NCBI GenBank assembly: GCA_025062155.1
Contig: JANXAM010000014.1
Location: 1-44,736, forward strand
Direction of reading: 5' to 3'
DNA: 44,736 nt
Origin: Gloeomargarita sp. SKYB120
GTDB lineage: Bacteria; Cyanobacteriota; Cyanobacteriia; Gloeomargaritales; Gloeomargaritaceae
In this document: piece after piece, positions 1-8,381 of the stretch
How positions within the stretch are numbered: position 1 is the stretch's first letter
Layout of the letters: each line of letters starts with the position of its first letter
Program-made: the position numbers and the translations under genes
The notes under the pieces: model-generated
Seen by the model: only the letters and a program-made list of their open reading frames with translations
Databases searched by the model: none
What the model was told of the DNA's origin: nothing

Positions 1-53
1 GAGATGGCTTCTACCGCCTTCTTACGCAAATCATAGTTATATGGTCTGGGCAT
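1..53 (-). CDS. IS630-family transposase, N-terminal 17 residues (partial)
   Basis: Reading the minus strand from ATG at 53 gives MPRPYNYDLRKKAVEAI, then the window ends. This resembles the first helix of the helix-turn-helix DNA-binding region of IS630/Tc1-type DDE transposases, many of which start with M-P-x-P-Y-S/N-Y-D-L-R. The catalytic DDE part lies outside the window, so it cannot be said whether the gene is intact. There is no clear ribosome-binding site beyond gggag at 61-65 (read on the minus strand). The family call rests on the short N-terminal motif and on the matching element at the right edge. Confidence 0.6.
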   Translation of the reverse strand, partial: MPRPYNYDLRKKAVEAI

Positions 54-110
54 TTTCTCACTCCCTAGCAACACGTTTATTATATGACAACCTTAAAAAG
101 CTTGGCTATA
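1..110 (-). mobile_element. IS630-family insertion sequence, left part, cut by the window edge
   Basis: The transposase start codon lies at 53-51 on the minus strand, and coding runs out of the window to the left. Between the start codon and about position 110 is a short AT-rich leader. It ends in cttggctata (101-110), whose reverse complement tatagccaag resembles the end of the second IS630 remnant at 44495 (tatagctaaa). I take position 109-110 (TA) as the element boundary, as expected for a family that targets TA. The insertion sits in the 3' part of the broken gene at 80-491. The boundary is inferred from this end similarity, not from a complete element. Confidence 0.6.
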
Positions 111-491
111 ACTGTACCCAACTCATCAATAACTTTCCTAACAAGCCCACCGTATAACCATTCATGATCACTTTGCTTTCCCATGACAACTACAATCAAA
201 TACTTAAAGCTCACTTGAGGTAGGTCAGTAAACAATACTACATCACCTGGTTTGCTGCCATTAGGCTATGTACGAAATCAAATAGTCTTGGCCTACTGTA
301 GCAGCAACTGCACCAATAGCAGAATCAGGTGCAAAGTGCCTTTCAGGATAAGATGATATAACAATCGTTTCTAGTTCGCTTGCACAAATATTACCATACC
401 CCAAGGCAATAAATTTGCCGGATTTAATTTCCTTGAACATTTTTGTTCCTACGGAATGTGATGCGCCAGCTCGCTTGTAGAAGTTGCTCAC
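80..491 (-). pseudogene. Broken gene of unknown function, frameshifted and truncated by the IS630 insertion
   Basis: A GTG-started reading frame (491-261) encodes 76 residues beginning MSNFYKRAGA and stops at TAA 263-261. Immediately beyond, a second frame with equally protein-like sequence continues (P-N-G-S-K-P-G-D-V-V-L-F, then K-Y-L-I-V-V-V-M-G-K and R-K-V-I-D-E-L-G). It runs into the IS630 end near 110 and stops at 82-80. A single-base slip near 265-275 would join the two. I read this as one former gene of at least 130 residues, frameshifted and then cut by the IS. The pattern of the second half loosely recalls the end of serine beta-lactamase/carboxypeptidase folds, but this is weak and I give no function. 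AGGAAA lies upstream of the GTG. Positions 492-690 hold nothing I can recognise. Confidence 0.4.
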
Positions 492-690
492 AGTTATTTC
501 CTATACCCCTTACTTTATTAGTCTAGAGATGAATTGTGAAAGCGAACTGTTCCTTTAACAAGAGTTTAACATTACCCAGCAACCTGACTTGGACCCTTGT
601 CCGCATCGAGTCCGAAGGACGGCTATCCCTACCGCCTTAGCCATAACACTGGCCTAACATAGACATAGAAGGAGTTGGTCACAAAGGATC

Positions 691-1380
691 ATGTTTTACT
701 TTGACCCGTTGTACTTGATATTGGCGCTGCCGGCTCTCGTGCTTGGCTTGTGGGCGCAGATGCGAGTACAGTCAGCGTTTCAACGCTATTCGCAAGTAGG
801 GACTCGGTTCACAGGGGCACAGGCAGCCCGTCTGTTGTTGGATCGCTATGGCTTAAAAGGCGTGCGGGTAGAACGAGCATACGGTTTTTTAACCGATCAC
901 TACAATCCTTTGACGCGGGAGTTGTGCCTGAGTCCAGCGGTGTATGATGCGCCAACGGTCGCTGCTGTAGGGGTGGCCGCCCATGAAGCCGGTCATGCCT
1001 TGCAACACGCAGAAGGTTATGCCCCGTTGCAATTTCGCTCAGCGATTGTGCCAGTTGTGGCGTTTGGCAGTTGGCTGGGGCCGATCCTGTTCATGGTGGG
1101 GTTTGTTTTCAGCGCCCTGCGCATCTTGGCCTGGATTGGGGTACTCATTTTCGCCGCATCTGCCCTGTTTGCCCTGATTACATTGCCGGTGGAGTTTGAC
1201 GCCAGCAACCGCGCCAAGAAACTGCTGGTGGCCGAAGGGATTTTAGCGCCCCAGGAAATGGTGGGGGTCAATGCTGTACTGGACGCAGCAGCGTTGACGT
1301 ACGTGGCGGCGGCGATTCAGGCCATTGCCAACCTGCTGTACTACGTGCTGCTGTTACTGGGCAACCGGCAACGCGAGTAG
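691..1380 (+). CDS. Membrane zinc metallopeptidase, YugP-like
   Basis: The 229-residue protein has an N-terminal membrane segment (residues 4-24) and a zinc-binding HEAGH motif at about residues 98-102. It then has two long hydrophobic stretches (about 120-165) and a hydrophobic C-terminus (about 200-222). This is the layout of the YugP/DUF2265-type neutral zinc metallopeptidases. The two histidines of HEAGH should bind zinc and the glutamate is the likely catalytic base; the substrate of the family is not established. The start ATG at 691 follows AAGG at about 682-685. The gene converges on and overlaps the last 27 bases of the LpxB-related gene on the other strand. Confidence 0.8.
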   Translation: MFYFDPLYLILALPALVLGLWAQMRVQSAFQRYSQVGTRFTGAQAARLLLDRYGLKGVRVERAYGFLTDHYNPLTRELCLSPAVYDAPTVAAVGVAAHEAGHALQHAEGYAPLQFRSAIVPVVAFGSWLGPILFMVGFVFSALRILAWIGVLIFAASALFALITLPVEFDASNRAKKLLVAEGILAPQEMVGVNAVLDAAALTYVAAAIQAIANLLYYVLLLLGNRQRE

Positions 1381-2535
1381 CTGGAGAATTTCCTGGGCAA
1401 TCCCTGCGGCGCCCCCGCCCCGTGCGACCCGTTCTCGGCCATTGCGCCGACAGCGTTGGTGATACAGTTCATCGTCCACAATCTGATGCACTAAGTGGGC
1501 CGCTTGTTGTAATTCCCTGTCGCCAGCGGGACCTTGGCCAACCGTTTGCACCGAACATCCCAGTAGTCGCATTTGCGCTTCGGCAAACCGGTACGTAAAC
1601 TGCGGCCCACGCCCAGGAATCTGTATCACGGGTTTACCCAACCCCACTGCCTGCTCAATGGCTGTGCCGGCCATGCCCACGACCACGCGGCTCGCCCACA
1701 GAATGTCTGCAAATTGCGACCGGCTGTAGTGAATGACCCCCTTATGGCACTGGAGTTGTCCTTCCTGGTGCAACCATCCTTCAGCCTGGGCAAGTTCACT
1801 CAGCACTGCATCGGTGAAGCCAGGTACGAGCGCGGCCCACACCTGCACCTGGGGACGGATAGCGAACAGATAGCGACAAAAACGCAGTAACAACCGGAAA
1901 TTGTCGGTGGCTTCGGGCAAACGACTGCCTGGCAAGAGCGCAACAACAGGATATGCATTGTGGACATTGATTGGCTGGCCGCTGGGTTCTAGTCCGTCCA
2001 TGATGGGATAGCCGGCAAAGACGGCTTTGACCATACCCTGTTGCTGCAACTGTTTCGCCGTCAGACTATCGCGTGTGAACACTTTGCGACATCGGGGCGC
2101 TGTCAATCCCCACCAGGTTAGCGCTGGTAGTTGCAATCGGCCTTCGTAATAACTGGATGTGGACACGATAAACGCCACGTAGGGCCGACCAGACAGGCGG
2201 GCAAAGGTCAAGGGAACACCGTCGCCCACCGCCACCAGCAGGTCAGAATGGGGAGCCACCCGTTGCAACGCCTGCCATTGCTGCCAGGTCAACTGGGGTA
2301 GTCCCGCTAGCACGTCCTGCACCAGCACCAGCGGATTCATATAAACCAGGCCCCCCGATGGCAATGCCCGCACCGGCCCCACAACCGGAATGTCCAAGCG
2401 CCGGTAGGCCTGCCCCAACCCCACCAGCGGTAATGCCAGAACGTCTGCTCCCCCTAACTGGCGACAGGCATCGGCAATCAAACTGGCGTTTAAGTCTTCT
2501 CCATGCCCATTGCTGAGAAATAGCAGCCGCGCCAT
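1354..2535 (-). CDS. Lipid-A-disaccharide synthase-related glycosyltransferase (cyanobacterial family)
   Basis: This 393-residue protein begins MARLLFLSNGHGEDLNA, the typical start of the cyanobacterial family annotated as lipid-A-disaccharide synthase-related (TIGR03492 type). It is a GT-B fold protein distantly related to LpxB. A second nucleotide-sugar-binding half contains LLPGSRLPEA (about residue 205) and MAGTAIEQAVGLGKPVIQIP (about 290-309), matching the donor-binding region of GT-B enzymes. Its acceptor is not known; it may act in outer-membrane glycolipid or polysaccharide synthesis. ATG at 2535 directly follows the TAG of the upstream membrane protein gene (2538-2536), so the two are probably cotranscribed. 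The 3' end overlaps the metallopeptidase gene by 27 bases. Confidence 0.75.
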   Translation of the reverse strand: MARLLFLSNGHGEDLNASLIADACRQLGGADVLALPLVGLGQAYRRLDIPVVGPVRALPSGGLVYMNPLVLVQDVLAGLPQLTWQQWQALQRVAPHSDLLVAVGDGVPLTFARLSGRPYVAFIVSTSSYYEGRLQLPALTWWGLTAPRCRKVFTRDSLTAKQLQQQGMVKAVFAGYPIMDGLEPSGQPINVHNAYPVVALLPGSRLPEATDNFRLLLRFCRYLFAIRPQVQVWAALVPGFTDAVLSELAQAEGWLHQEGQLQCHKGVIHYSRSQFADILWASRVVVGMAGTAIEQAVGLGKPVIQIPGRGPQFTYRFAEAQMRLLGCSVQTVGQGPAGDRELQQAAHLVHQIVDDELYHQRCRRNGRERVARGGGAAGIAQEILQLLALPVAQ

Positions 2536-5500
2536 CTATTCCCAACCGGCCCAACCGCTGGTTATCAATGTCTTCAAGGCTTGTAGCCAGTCCCGCACTT
2601 GCGCCTGCCGCGTTTCAAAGGTCGCTGCCATCCACAATAACACCACACCAGCCGCTAACCCCAGCACCCAGATGAAAAAGCTATGGGTCGTGACAAACAT
2701 CCAGACTTGGATCAATGCTTGCAGGGCAAAGACGAGCGTTCCCACCCACAGATAAGCCCGCACTCGTCGCCATAGACCCAACCCCGCCAGCGCCAATCCC
2801 AACGCCATCGTCAGCAATCCTGGTCCCCAAGCTCCTTGCGTTTCCCAAATCAACGTTGCCCCGATCAATCCCGTCGCCCAACATCGCAGTGCGTGGCGTT
2901 CTTCCCGTGTGTCCGCCTGCCGCCAATAGACATCTACCTGCGCCACATACAGCATTGACACGCCGATGATCAGGGCATAGGCCAAAAATGATGACCAGTC
3001 TTGCTCCCGCAGAAACTTGAACAATCCCCAATCCAGCAGCAGCAGACTGACATAGCTCCAGCGCAAGTTATCCTTGGCGGCCCAGGCGTAAAATGCCGCT
3101 GTCACCAGTAGATTCGGCCAGGTCACCCAGTTCCCACCGGCCATCCAGCCCAACAGCAACACCGTCCCCCCTGGCACCGCCCATCCCACCGCCTGCCAGC
3201 GCTGTTTTTCCGGCCATCCCCACCGTTCCCAAGGGGCGCTCACGAAAAATAAGCCCAGCAAACTGCCCATGGTCCCCGCCCAGGCGGCTAACGTCGTCTC
3301 CGCTACCAGCACCATCAATATATCGCCTACTGCTGCTAGAAATATCGCCGCCCCTGCCCATACCCATGGCCCTTGATGCCGCCCGTACCCCAAGGCATAA
3401 ACGCTGCACAGCAATAGGACAATGGCATTACCTACAACACCACTTTGACTCGTAGGAAAGCCCAAGCGAATGGCTGCCAGCAGCACCGCCAATCCCCAGT
3501 GGGCATGTCCCAGGTAGAACGCCACTGCCGGTGCAATGACCCGGGCCCCCCAGCGTTGTAGGCCAACGTAGGCATAACTCAGCAGCATCGCCAACGCCGC
3601 CAATGCCATCCAGCCATCGCCCGGTTGTCCCGCCGGTTGTTGCAGGAGCCAATAGACCAGGAATTGATAGAGTCCTAACGAAATCGCCCCCCAACCGGTG
3701 TAGGTCAGCCATAGACTGAGCGAGCGCCAGCGCTGGATACTCAACACCACCAAGCCAAAACCCACTGCCGTCCAACCCGTTAAATCTGTCAAGGGTGTTC
3801 CCAGCCCTACGACCAAACCAATCGTGACGTAGAACAGGGGAATGACCATCACCCAGCGAGACGGTAATTGCCGCCGAAGCAGCACCAGCGCCACTAGACC
3901 CAAAACGGTATTGCCCAGCGCCAACACCAGCCAGCGGTCCGCCGTTGCCAGTACAGCGCCGACTCCCAGGGCTGCTTCCAATCCCAGCACCAGCATCCAG
4001 CCGACCCAGCCTTGCACGCGTTGATACAACCGGTAGGCCAGCCCTAGATTGACAATTCCCAGGCCGGTGAGCGTGCGGACAACAGTGCTGGTATCCGGCA
4101 AAACACCTGCGGTATAGGCGGGGGAAATCGTGTACACTGCCCCGAACAGCAGCCCCCCACTCACCACGGCTGCCCAATCATCGGCAATCCAGGCGTAAAG
4201 CTCTCGATGTAAAGCCAAATAGTGGCGGCCCGCCCACACCAGCAATAAAAACCCCGTCTCGAGTAGTGTTGTGATGACTCCCAGCTCATCGGGGATCAAC
4301 CGCAGCCACAGCCACCAGCCCAGCGACAGCGTCACCCAGCCGGTCAGACCATTCGGCCATTGCCAGGCATTGAATGCGGTTATCACTGCTGCTAACCCCA
4401 ACGCCAGCGTTCGCCATTCATCCGGCATCCAAAGCGCCACCAACCCCGCACTCACAGTTGAAATTCCCAGCCACCAGCGCGGTAATGGGCACGGCGGCTG
4501 CCAGGCCAGAATACTCAACGCCAAGGGGGGGAGCAGTCCGCTCAGCAACCAGGCATTTGAGGAACTCATGAGCCACTGTCCGTAACCCAGCGCCATGAGC
4601 ACCAACCCCACCGGCCAGCCCGTTTGGCGCCAGCGATGCTCTGTACAGCACCAGCACCATTCCCCCGCCGCCCCTATGAATAAAAGCAACGCCCAAATCT
4701 CGCTCGGTAATTCAGGCGCCAGCCGGTCAACGGCAAATAACACGGCACTCCACGTCAAGGCTTGCCCTAGATAGACCCAACCGAGATGAACCGCTGGTTG
4801 TCCCCGCCCCCACCCCCACAGGTACAGAGCACAACTGCCCCAGACCAGCACCCGCCAAGTGGGATTGGCCAGGCTGAGCACACACAAAGCCGCCCCTAAC
4901 GCCAGGGCAAACCATCGGCCATCACGAGCAAAATCGGCATTTCCCCGGCGCTCCCACCACTGGCTGACCGCTAAGACCACTCCCAATGCCGGTAGCCACA
5001 GCACACTGAGCAACACCATTGGCATCCCCAACGTGCCCCCGACCCGTTCCGCTGTGGTCAGGACTGCATCTCGTCCCGTTGCTGGAATCGCTGTCCACAG
5101 CAGCCACCAGGCTTGAAGTTGCAGCAATCCCAAACCCCAAATCCCTATCCTGGCACGGGTTTGATGCACCCACCGGTAAATCAGCGCCCCTAGCACCAGC
5201 ACCATGCCGGCTGCTGACCATGCCCATTCCGCGCCCCAACTGGCCCACAACCATCCCGCCCACGCCAGCGGCCAGCCTACCCACTGCGGTCCCAACAGCA
5301 CCAACAACCCACCGCTCCCGCCCACTGCCAAAGCCAATTCTCGCGCTGACCAACCCAACGTCCCAATGGCCCGCACCAGCAACAGCCCCACGCTCCCAGC
5401 AACCGCTATTTCCGGCCATTGCCAGCGCCTTTGCCGCAGCAGCACTGCCGTTGCCAAGCCCACACCCAGATACACCGCGCCGTAAATGACCACCGGTTGC

Positions 5501-6600
5501 GGCCAGTACGATTGCAGCCAAACTAACGCGAGCGCTACACCCGCCGACCGGTTCTGCCCCAGTAACCACCATCCCAAACCGGTTAGTATCAGCCCTGAGC
5601 CGATGGCGACTGCCAATTGTTCCTGCCACAATCCCAGCCCATCCATCGCCCAGAAGTTAATGGGAATCAACAGTAACGTCAGGCTCTGGAGTAAAGTCGT
5701 TGTCAAAGGCACCCGGTTCGTACGCCGTAACCGCCAGGTCAGACCGCCAAACGCCAGTGTGTACAGCGCCACAAGGGCGTACTGCCCGACCCGGCCCAAG
5801 ACATCCCAAACGCTGACCACCAGCACCACCGACGACAGCACCACCAAAAACACTCCCACAAGTCCCAGCCAGAGAATGCTCAGCTCGGCTTGCAGGGATT
5901 GCAACAGCGCTGGTGGTTGAGCGACAGATGCCACCGGTTCAGTCACGACAGAAACCACTCCTCGGCGCTGGTTGGCCACTCTTGTCATGTACGGAATGAG
6001 CAGAATATCTACCAATTGCCCGATGCCGCCCAATCCGAAGGTAAAAAACCACAGCAATCCCCAGCCTATTTGCCCTAGGTAGAGCCGGTGCAGGCCGCAC
6101 AGTCCCACAAAGCCCAATGCCCACAGTAGATAGGCTGTTCCTATGGATAGGGGCTGAACCGCTCCGCCTAATCGTCCAGGTTCCGTCACGCGAGACGACC
6201 TTGGCTCTACCAACGACGGAATTTCCCTGAGCGGTTGCGTGAGATAGTCCTGGCAAAACCAGGCCAGCTGCTTGTCCGATAGCAACCCAAGTTGTAGCCA
6301 ACGTTCTAACCCCCCTAACAACTGTTCCGGCAACTGGGAGAAAACCACTTTCCCTTCGACTGGCGCCGTCACCAAACCCAATTCTGCCCAGGTCTTCATC
6401 CCTTGAATCACTCGGGGAATTTGGGCAGTAGTCGTGATGTTTAGCGTTAAATCAATCGTCCGCGCCCCTCGCTGGATAATCGCTAGGTTTAGGGTTGCAC
6501 CTTCCCACAATCCCCGCTCTTGCCAGTCTTGTAACCCCGCCACTAGCGCATCCGCCGATTGGCTGGAAAAACGCAACACATATCCTGCGGCTGGGGACAT
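2536..6600 (-). CDS. Giant Trp-rich multi-spanning membrane protein with N-terminal TM2 domain
   Basis: The 1354-residue protein starts with a soluble region of about 150 residues. A TM2-type hairpin follows at about residues 156-206 (two helices joined by GLHRLYLGQ, ending D-I-L-L-I-P). From about residue 240 to near the end there are dozens of consecutive hydrophobic segments, very rich in Trp, Leu, Gly and Val. Such giant proteins occur in cyanobacteria without known function; some resemble DUF2157-type polytopic proteins. I do not recognise catalytic motifs. Transcription probably continues directly into the LpxB-related glycosyltransferase gene, which starts one base after this stop codon, so a role in envelope assembly is plausible but inferred. 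ATG at 6600 is the first start of the frame. Confidence 0.7.
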   Translation of the reverse strand: MSPAAGYVLRFSSQSADALVAGLQDWQERGLWEGATLNLAIIQRGARTIDLTLNITTTAQIPRVIQGMKTWAELGLVTAPVEGKVVFSQLPEQLLGGLERWLQLGLLSDKQLAWFCQDYLTQPLREIPSLVEPRSSRVTEPGRLGGAVQPLSIGTAYLLWALGFVGLCGLHRLYLGQIGWGLLWFFTFGLGGIGQLVDILLIPYMTRVANQRRGVVSVVTEPVASVAQPPALLQSLQAELSILWLGLVGVFLVVLSSVVLVVSVWDVLGRVGQYALVALYTLAFGGLTWRLRRTNRVPLTTTLLQSLTLLLIPINFWAMDGLGLWQEQLAVAIGSGLILTGLGWWLLGQNRSAGVALALVWLQSYWPQPVVIYGAVYLGVGLATAVLLRQRRWQWPEIAVAGSVGLLLVRAIGTLGWSARELALAVGGSGGLLVLLGPQWVGWPLAWAGWLWASWGAEWAWSAAGMVLVLGALIYRWVHQTRARIGIWGLGLLQLQAWWLLWTAIPATGRDAVLTTAERVGGTLGMPMVLLSVLWLPALGVVLAVSQWWERRGNADFARDGRWFALALGAALCVLSLANPTWRVLVWGSCALYLWGWGRGQPAVHLGWVYLGQALTWSAVLFAVDRLAPELPSEIWALLLFIGAAGEWCWCCTEHRWRQTGWPVGLVLMALGYGQWLMSSSNAWLLSGLLPPLALSILAWQPPCPLPRWWLGISTVSAGLVALWMPDEWRTLALGLAAVITAFNAWQWPNGLTGWVTLSLGWWLWLRLIPDELGVITTLLETGFLLLVWAGRHYLALHRELYAWIADDWAAVVSGGLLFGAVYTISPAYTAGVLPDTSTVVRTLTGLGIVNLGLAYRLYQRVQGWVGWMLVLGLEAALGVGAVLATADRWLVLALGNTVLGLVALVLLRRQLPSRWVMVIPLFYVTIGLVVGLGTPLTDLTGWTAVGFGLVVLSIQRWRSLSLWLTYTGWGAISLGLYQFLVYWLLQQPAGQPGDGWMALAALAMLLSYAYVGLQRWGARVIAPAVAFYLGHAHWGLAVLLAAIRLGFPTSQSGVVGNAIVLLLCSVYALGYGRHQGPWVWAGAAIFLAAVGDILMVLVAETTLAAWAGTMGSLLGLFFVSAPWERWGWPEKQRWQAVGWAVPGGTVLLLGWMAGGNWVTWPNLLVTAAFYAWAAKDNLRWSYVSLLLLDWGLFKFLREQDWSSFLAYALIIGVSMLYVAQVDVYWRQADTREERHALRCWATGLIGATLIWETQGAWGPGLLTMALGLALAGLGLWRRVRAYLWVGTLVFALQALIQVWMFVTTHSFFIWVLGLAAGVVLLWMAATFETRQAQVRDWLQALKTLITSGWAGWE

Positions 6601-6712
6601 AACCCACTAGGGCGAGTTGCTCTTAGATATACCATATCGGTCTAGGTTAACCAAGCTGAACGGGCAAAGCAGCTTTAAGATGGATAGCCAGATGAACTGC
6701 GTGGAGTCTTTT

Positions 6713-6877
6713 ATGGAATGGTTCAACCGCTGGGTAATGCCCTTGCTCCTAGTCCTGATGTTCGGGGTAGCGTTAGTTGCCGTAACGGCGCGTTCCTTTT
6801 TACCAGGAGACATGGCAGCGCCAGCACCGACGGGTGTAATTTTGCTGAGCGTTCTCAAAATGATTTGCGTGCTGTAG
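6713..6877 (+). CDS. Small single-span membrane protein, 54 residues
   Basis: The open frame extends upstream to 6617, but I prefer ATG 6713. It is preceded by GGAG (6703-6706) at six bases, and the product then begins MEWFNRWVMPLLLVLMFGVA, a single membrane segment. A short loop with SFLPGDMAAPAPT follows, then a second weakly hydrophobic stretch. It has the look of the short thylakoid or plasma-membrane proteins found across cyanobacteria, but I do not recognise the family. It diverges from the giant membrane protein gene, so the 100-bp gap upstream probably holds both promoters. Confidence 0.55.
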   Translation: MEWFNRWVMPLLLVLMFGVALVAVTARSFLPGDMAAPAPTGVILLSVLKMICVL

Positions 6878-6975
6878 CTAAGTACAGAATGCTTGGCACG
6901 AGCAACCGCTGAAATCTTTGAGCAGCCGGCCTTAATTCCGGCGTGCCTGTGACAATCTAACTGTTTTCAGCTATA

Positions 6976-7073
6976 AATAGCTAAGCCGCTTCAGTTTGTT
7001 AGAAAAATGGGAGAAAAACCAAGGGCGGGGCTGCGCCCTGCGACTCCTAGCAAACATTGATGGCTCAGCTATA
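6976..7073 (+). repeat. MITE-like repeat, copy A (98 bp, imperfect terminal inverted repeats)
   Basis: The left end aatagctaagcc (6976-6987) is matched by the right end ggctcagctata (7062-7073) in inverted orientation, 10 of 12 positions. In between is a hairpin, agggcg (7022-7027) with cgccct (7034-7039). Related copies lie at 23131, 40802-40859 (inverted) and 43545-43571 (inverted). The termini resemble those of the IS630 fragments at 110 and 44495, so a non-autonomous element moved by an IS630-type transposase is likely. The rest of the 6878-7255 gap is AT-rich and probably carries the promoter of the downstream nuclease gene; no clear -35/-10 pair was seen. Confidence 0.55.
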
Positions 7074-7255
7074 GTAGGTTCTGATGGCTCTTTGCCCACC
7101 CTGACCACCTCTCAAATAGGTTGCTATATCTCCTACTAGCAGATTAGAAACTTAACCTTTCACTAACAAAAATTTAACCCTAATATAACTACTATATGCA
7201 CCTTAGCCTGATACAACTAACCCCTGTTGGCCATTGATTGCATCGCTAGGAAACT

Positions 7256-8293
7256 ATGTCTGTTTCACTAACTCATGCAACGGTTTATACAGAGACTTTT
7301 GATATTTTCACAGACCCTAGTAGCACAACGTTTGTGACCCACCAGTCCCCTGTTGCAAATGATAGCAATGTAGCTACTGTAACTGCCTTTTCGTTGGTTG
7401 GTGAACAAACCGTGCAGTTCAGTAGTATCCTTAGCGAAACTAAAACCGGTGGCCTAACGCCTCCTATCGTCAATAATTTTGACACGAATCTGGGGACAGG
7501 TTGGCAAGTTTTTAGTGTAGATAGTGATAAAGCAAACACCTGGTTCTTTACCCTTGCTCAGGGCGGTCGTGCTGAAGTTAACGGGTTTGGTGACAGCGCG
7601 CCGGCTAATGATTGGTTAATTTCACCCCCTGTCAATTTGGATATCTTCAGTCAAGAGATTGTTTCCTTCACGACGTTTACCCAGTTCACTGACATTGGGC
7701 TACCCGTCAGTCAACAGCTACGATTTCTCTACTCCACCAACTACAGCGGTTCAGGGGACCCCAGCCTGGCCACCTGGATACCCCTGTCCTTTACACTGCC
7801 AGCTGCCAATAGCCAGGTGGATACCTTCTCGGGCAATATCGATCTAAGTGGTATCACTGGTAGTAAGGTCTATTTCGCCTTTCAGTACAAATCTTCGGGT
7901 ACGGGAGCGAACACCTCTACCTTGTGGCGCATTGACAACTTTAATCTTAGGGATGCGGAGCCTGGTTTCTCGATTGTGGAAACTGATAATGTGACTGCGG
8001 TTGTTGAAGGGGGTGTTTCTGATAAGTACGAAATTGCCCTCATTCGCAATCCCTCTGCGCCCGTACAGGTTACGGTCAACCCTAATCCCGATTTACTCTT
8101 TAGTACCGATAATGTCAATTTTTTTAGCACAGTGACCCTCACGTTCACCAGTGGCCTTCGACCGCAAAGTGTGTTTGTTAAGGCGGTTAATGATACGACA
8201 GCAGAAGGCTTTGAACGTGTAACAATTACGCATACGGTTCGTACTAGCGACCCCAGCTACAGTCTTCTCTCGGCACCTACATCTGATCATTAA
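7256..8293 (+). CDS. Secreted RTX nuclease, N-terminal part, separated by a frameshift
   Basis: This frame encodes 345 residues and is the 5' part of the gene that continues at 8284-11087. ATG 7256 follows AGGA (7247-7250). Residues about 70-235 form a jelly-roll domain of the choice-of-anchor J/cleaved-adhesin type (FDTNLGTGWQVF, then NDWLISPPVNL). Residues about 240-340 look like a Calx-beta domain. No Sec signal peptide is seen, as expected for type I secretion. The frame ends early at TAA 8291-8293 after S-A-P-T-S-D-H. Removing one T near 8280-8283 would give S-A-P-T-L-I-I-N-D-D and carry on into the next frame, so a one-base insertion, or a sequencing error, explains the break. Confidence 0.7.
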   Translation: MSVSLTHATVYTETFDIFTDPSSTTFVTHQSPVANDSNVATVTAFSLVGEQTVQFSSILSETKTGGLTPPIVNNFDTNLGTGWQVFSVDSDKANTWFFTLAQGGRAEVNGFGDSAPANDWLISPPVNLDIFSQEIVSFTTFTQFTDIGLPVSQQLRFLYSTNYSGSGDPSLATWIPLSFTLPAANSQVDTFSGNIDLSGITGSKVYFAFQYKSSGTGANTSTLWRIDNFNLRDAEPGFSIVETDNVTAVVEGGVSDKYEIALIRNPSAPVQVTVNPNPDLLFSTDNVNFFSTVTLTFTSGLRPQSVFVKAVNDTTAEGFERVTITHTVRTSDPSYSLLSAPTSDH

Positions 8294-8381
8294 TGACGAC
8301 CGCATCACCCCCATCTATGAGATCCAAGGGGCAACCCATACGTCAATCGCCAAGGGTTTACCCATCAAAACTCAAGGGGTT

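Noticed and set aside
3428-5629. Several long open frames on the same and opposite strand inside the giant membrane protein gene
   Set aside because: Their translations are low-complexity Gly/Ala/Pro or Ser/Thr-rich shadows of the GC-rich membrane-protein gene and have no own start sites.
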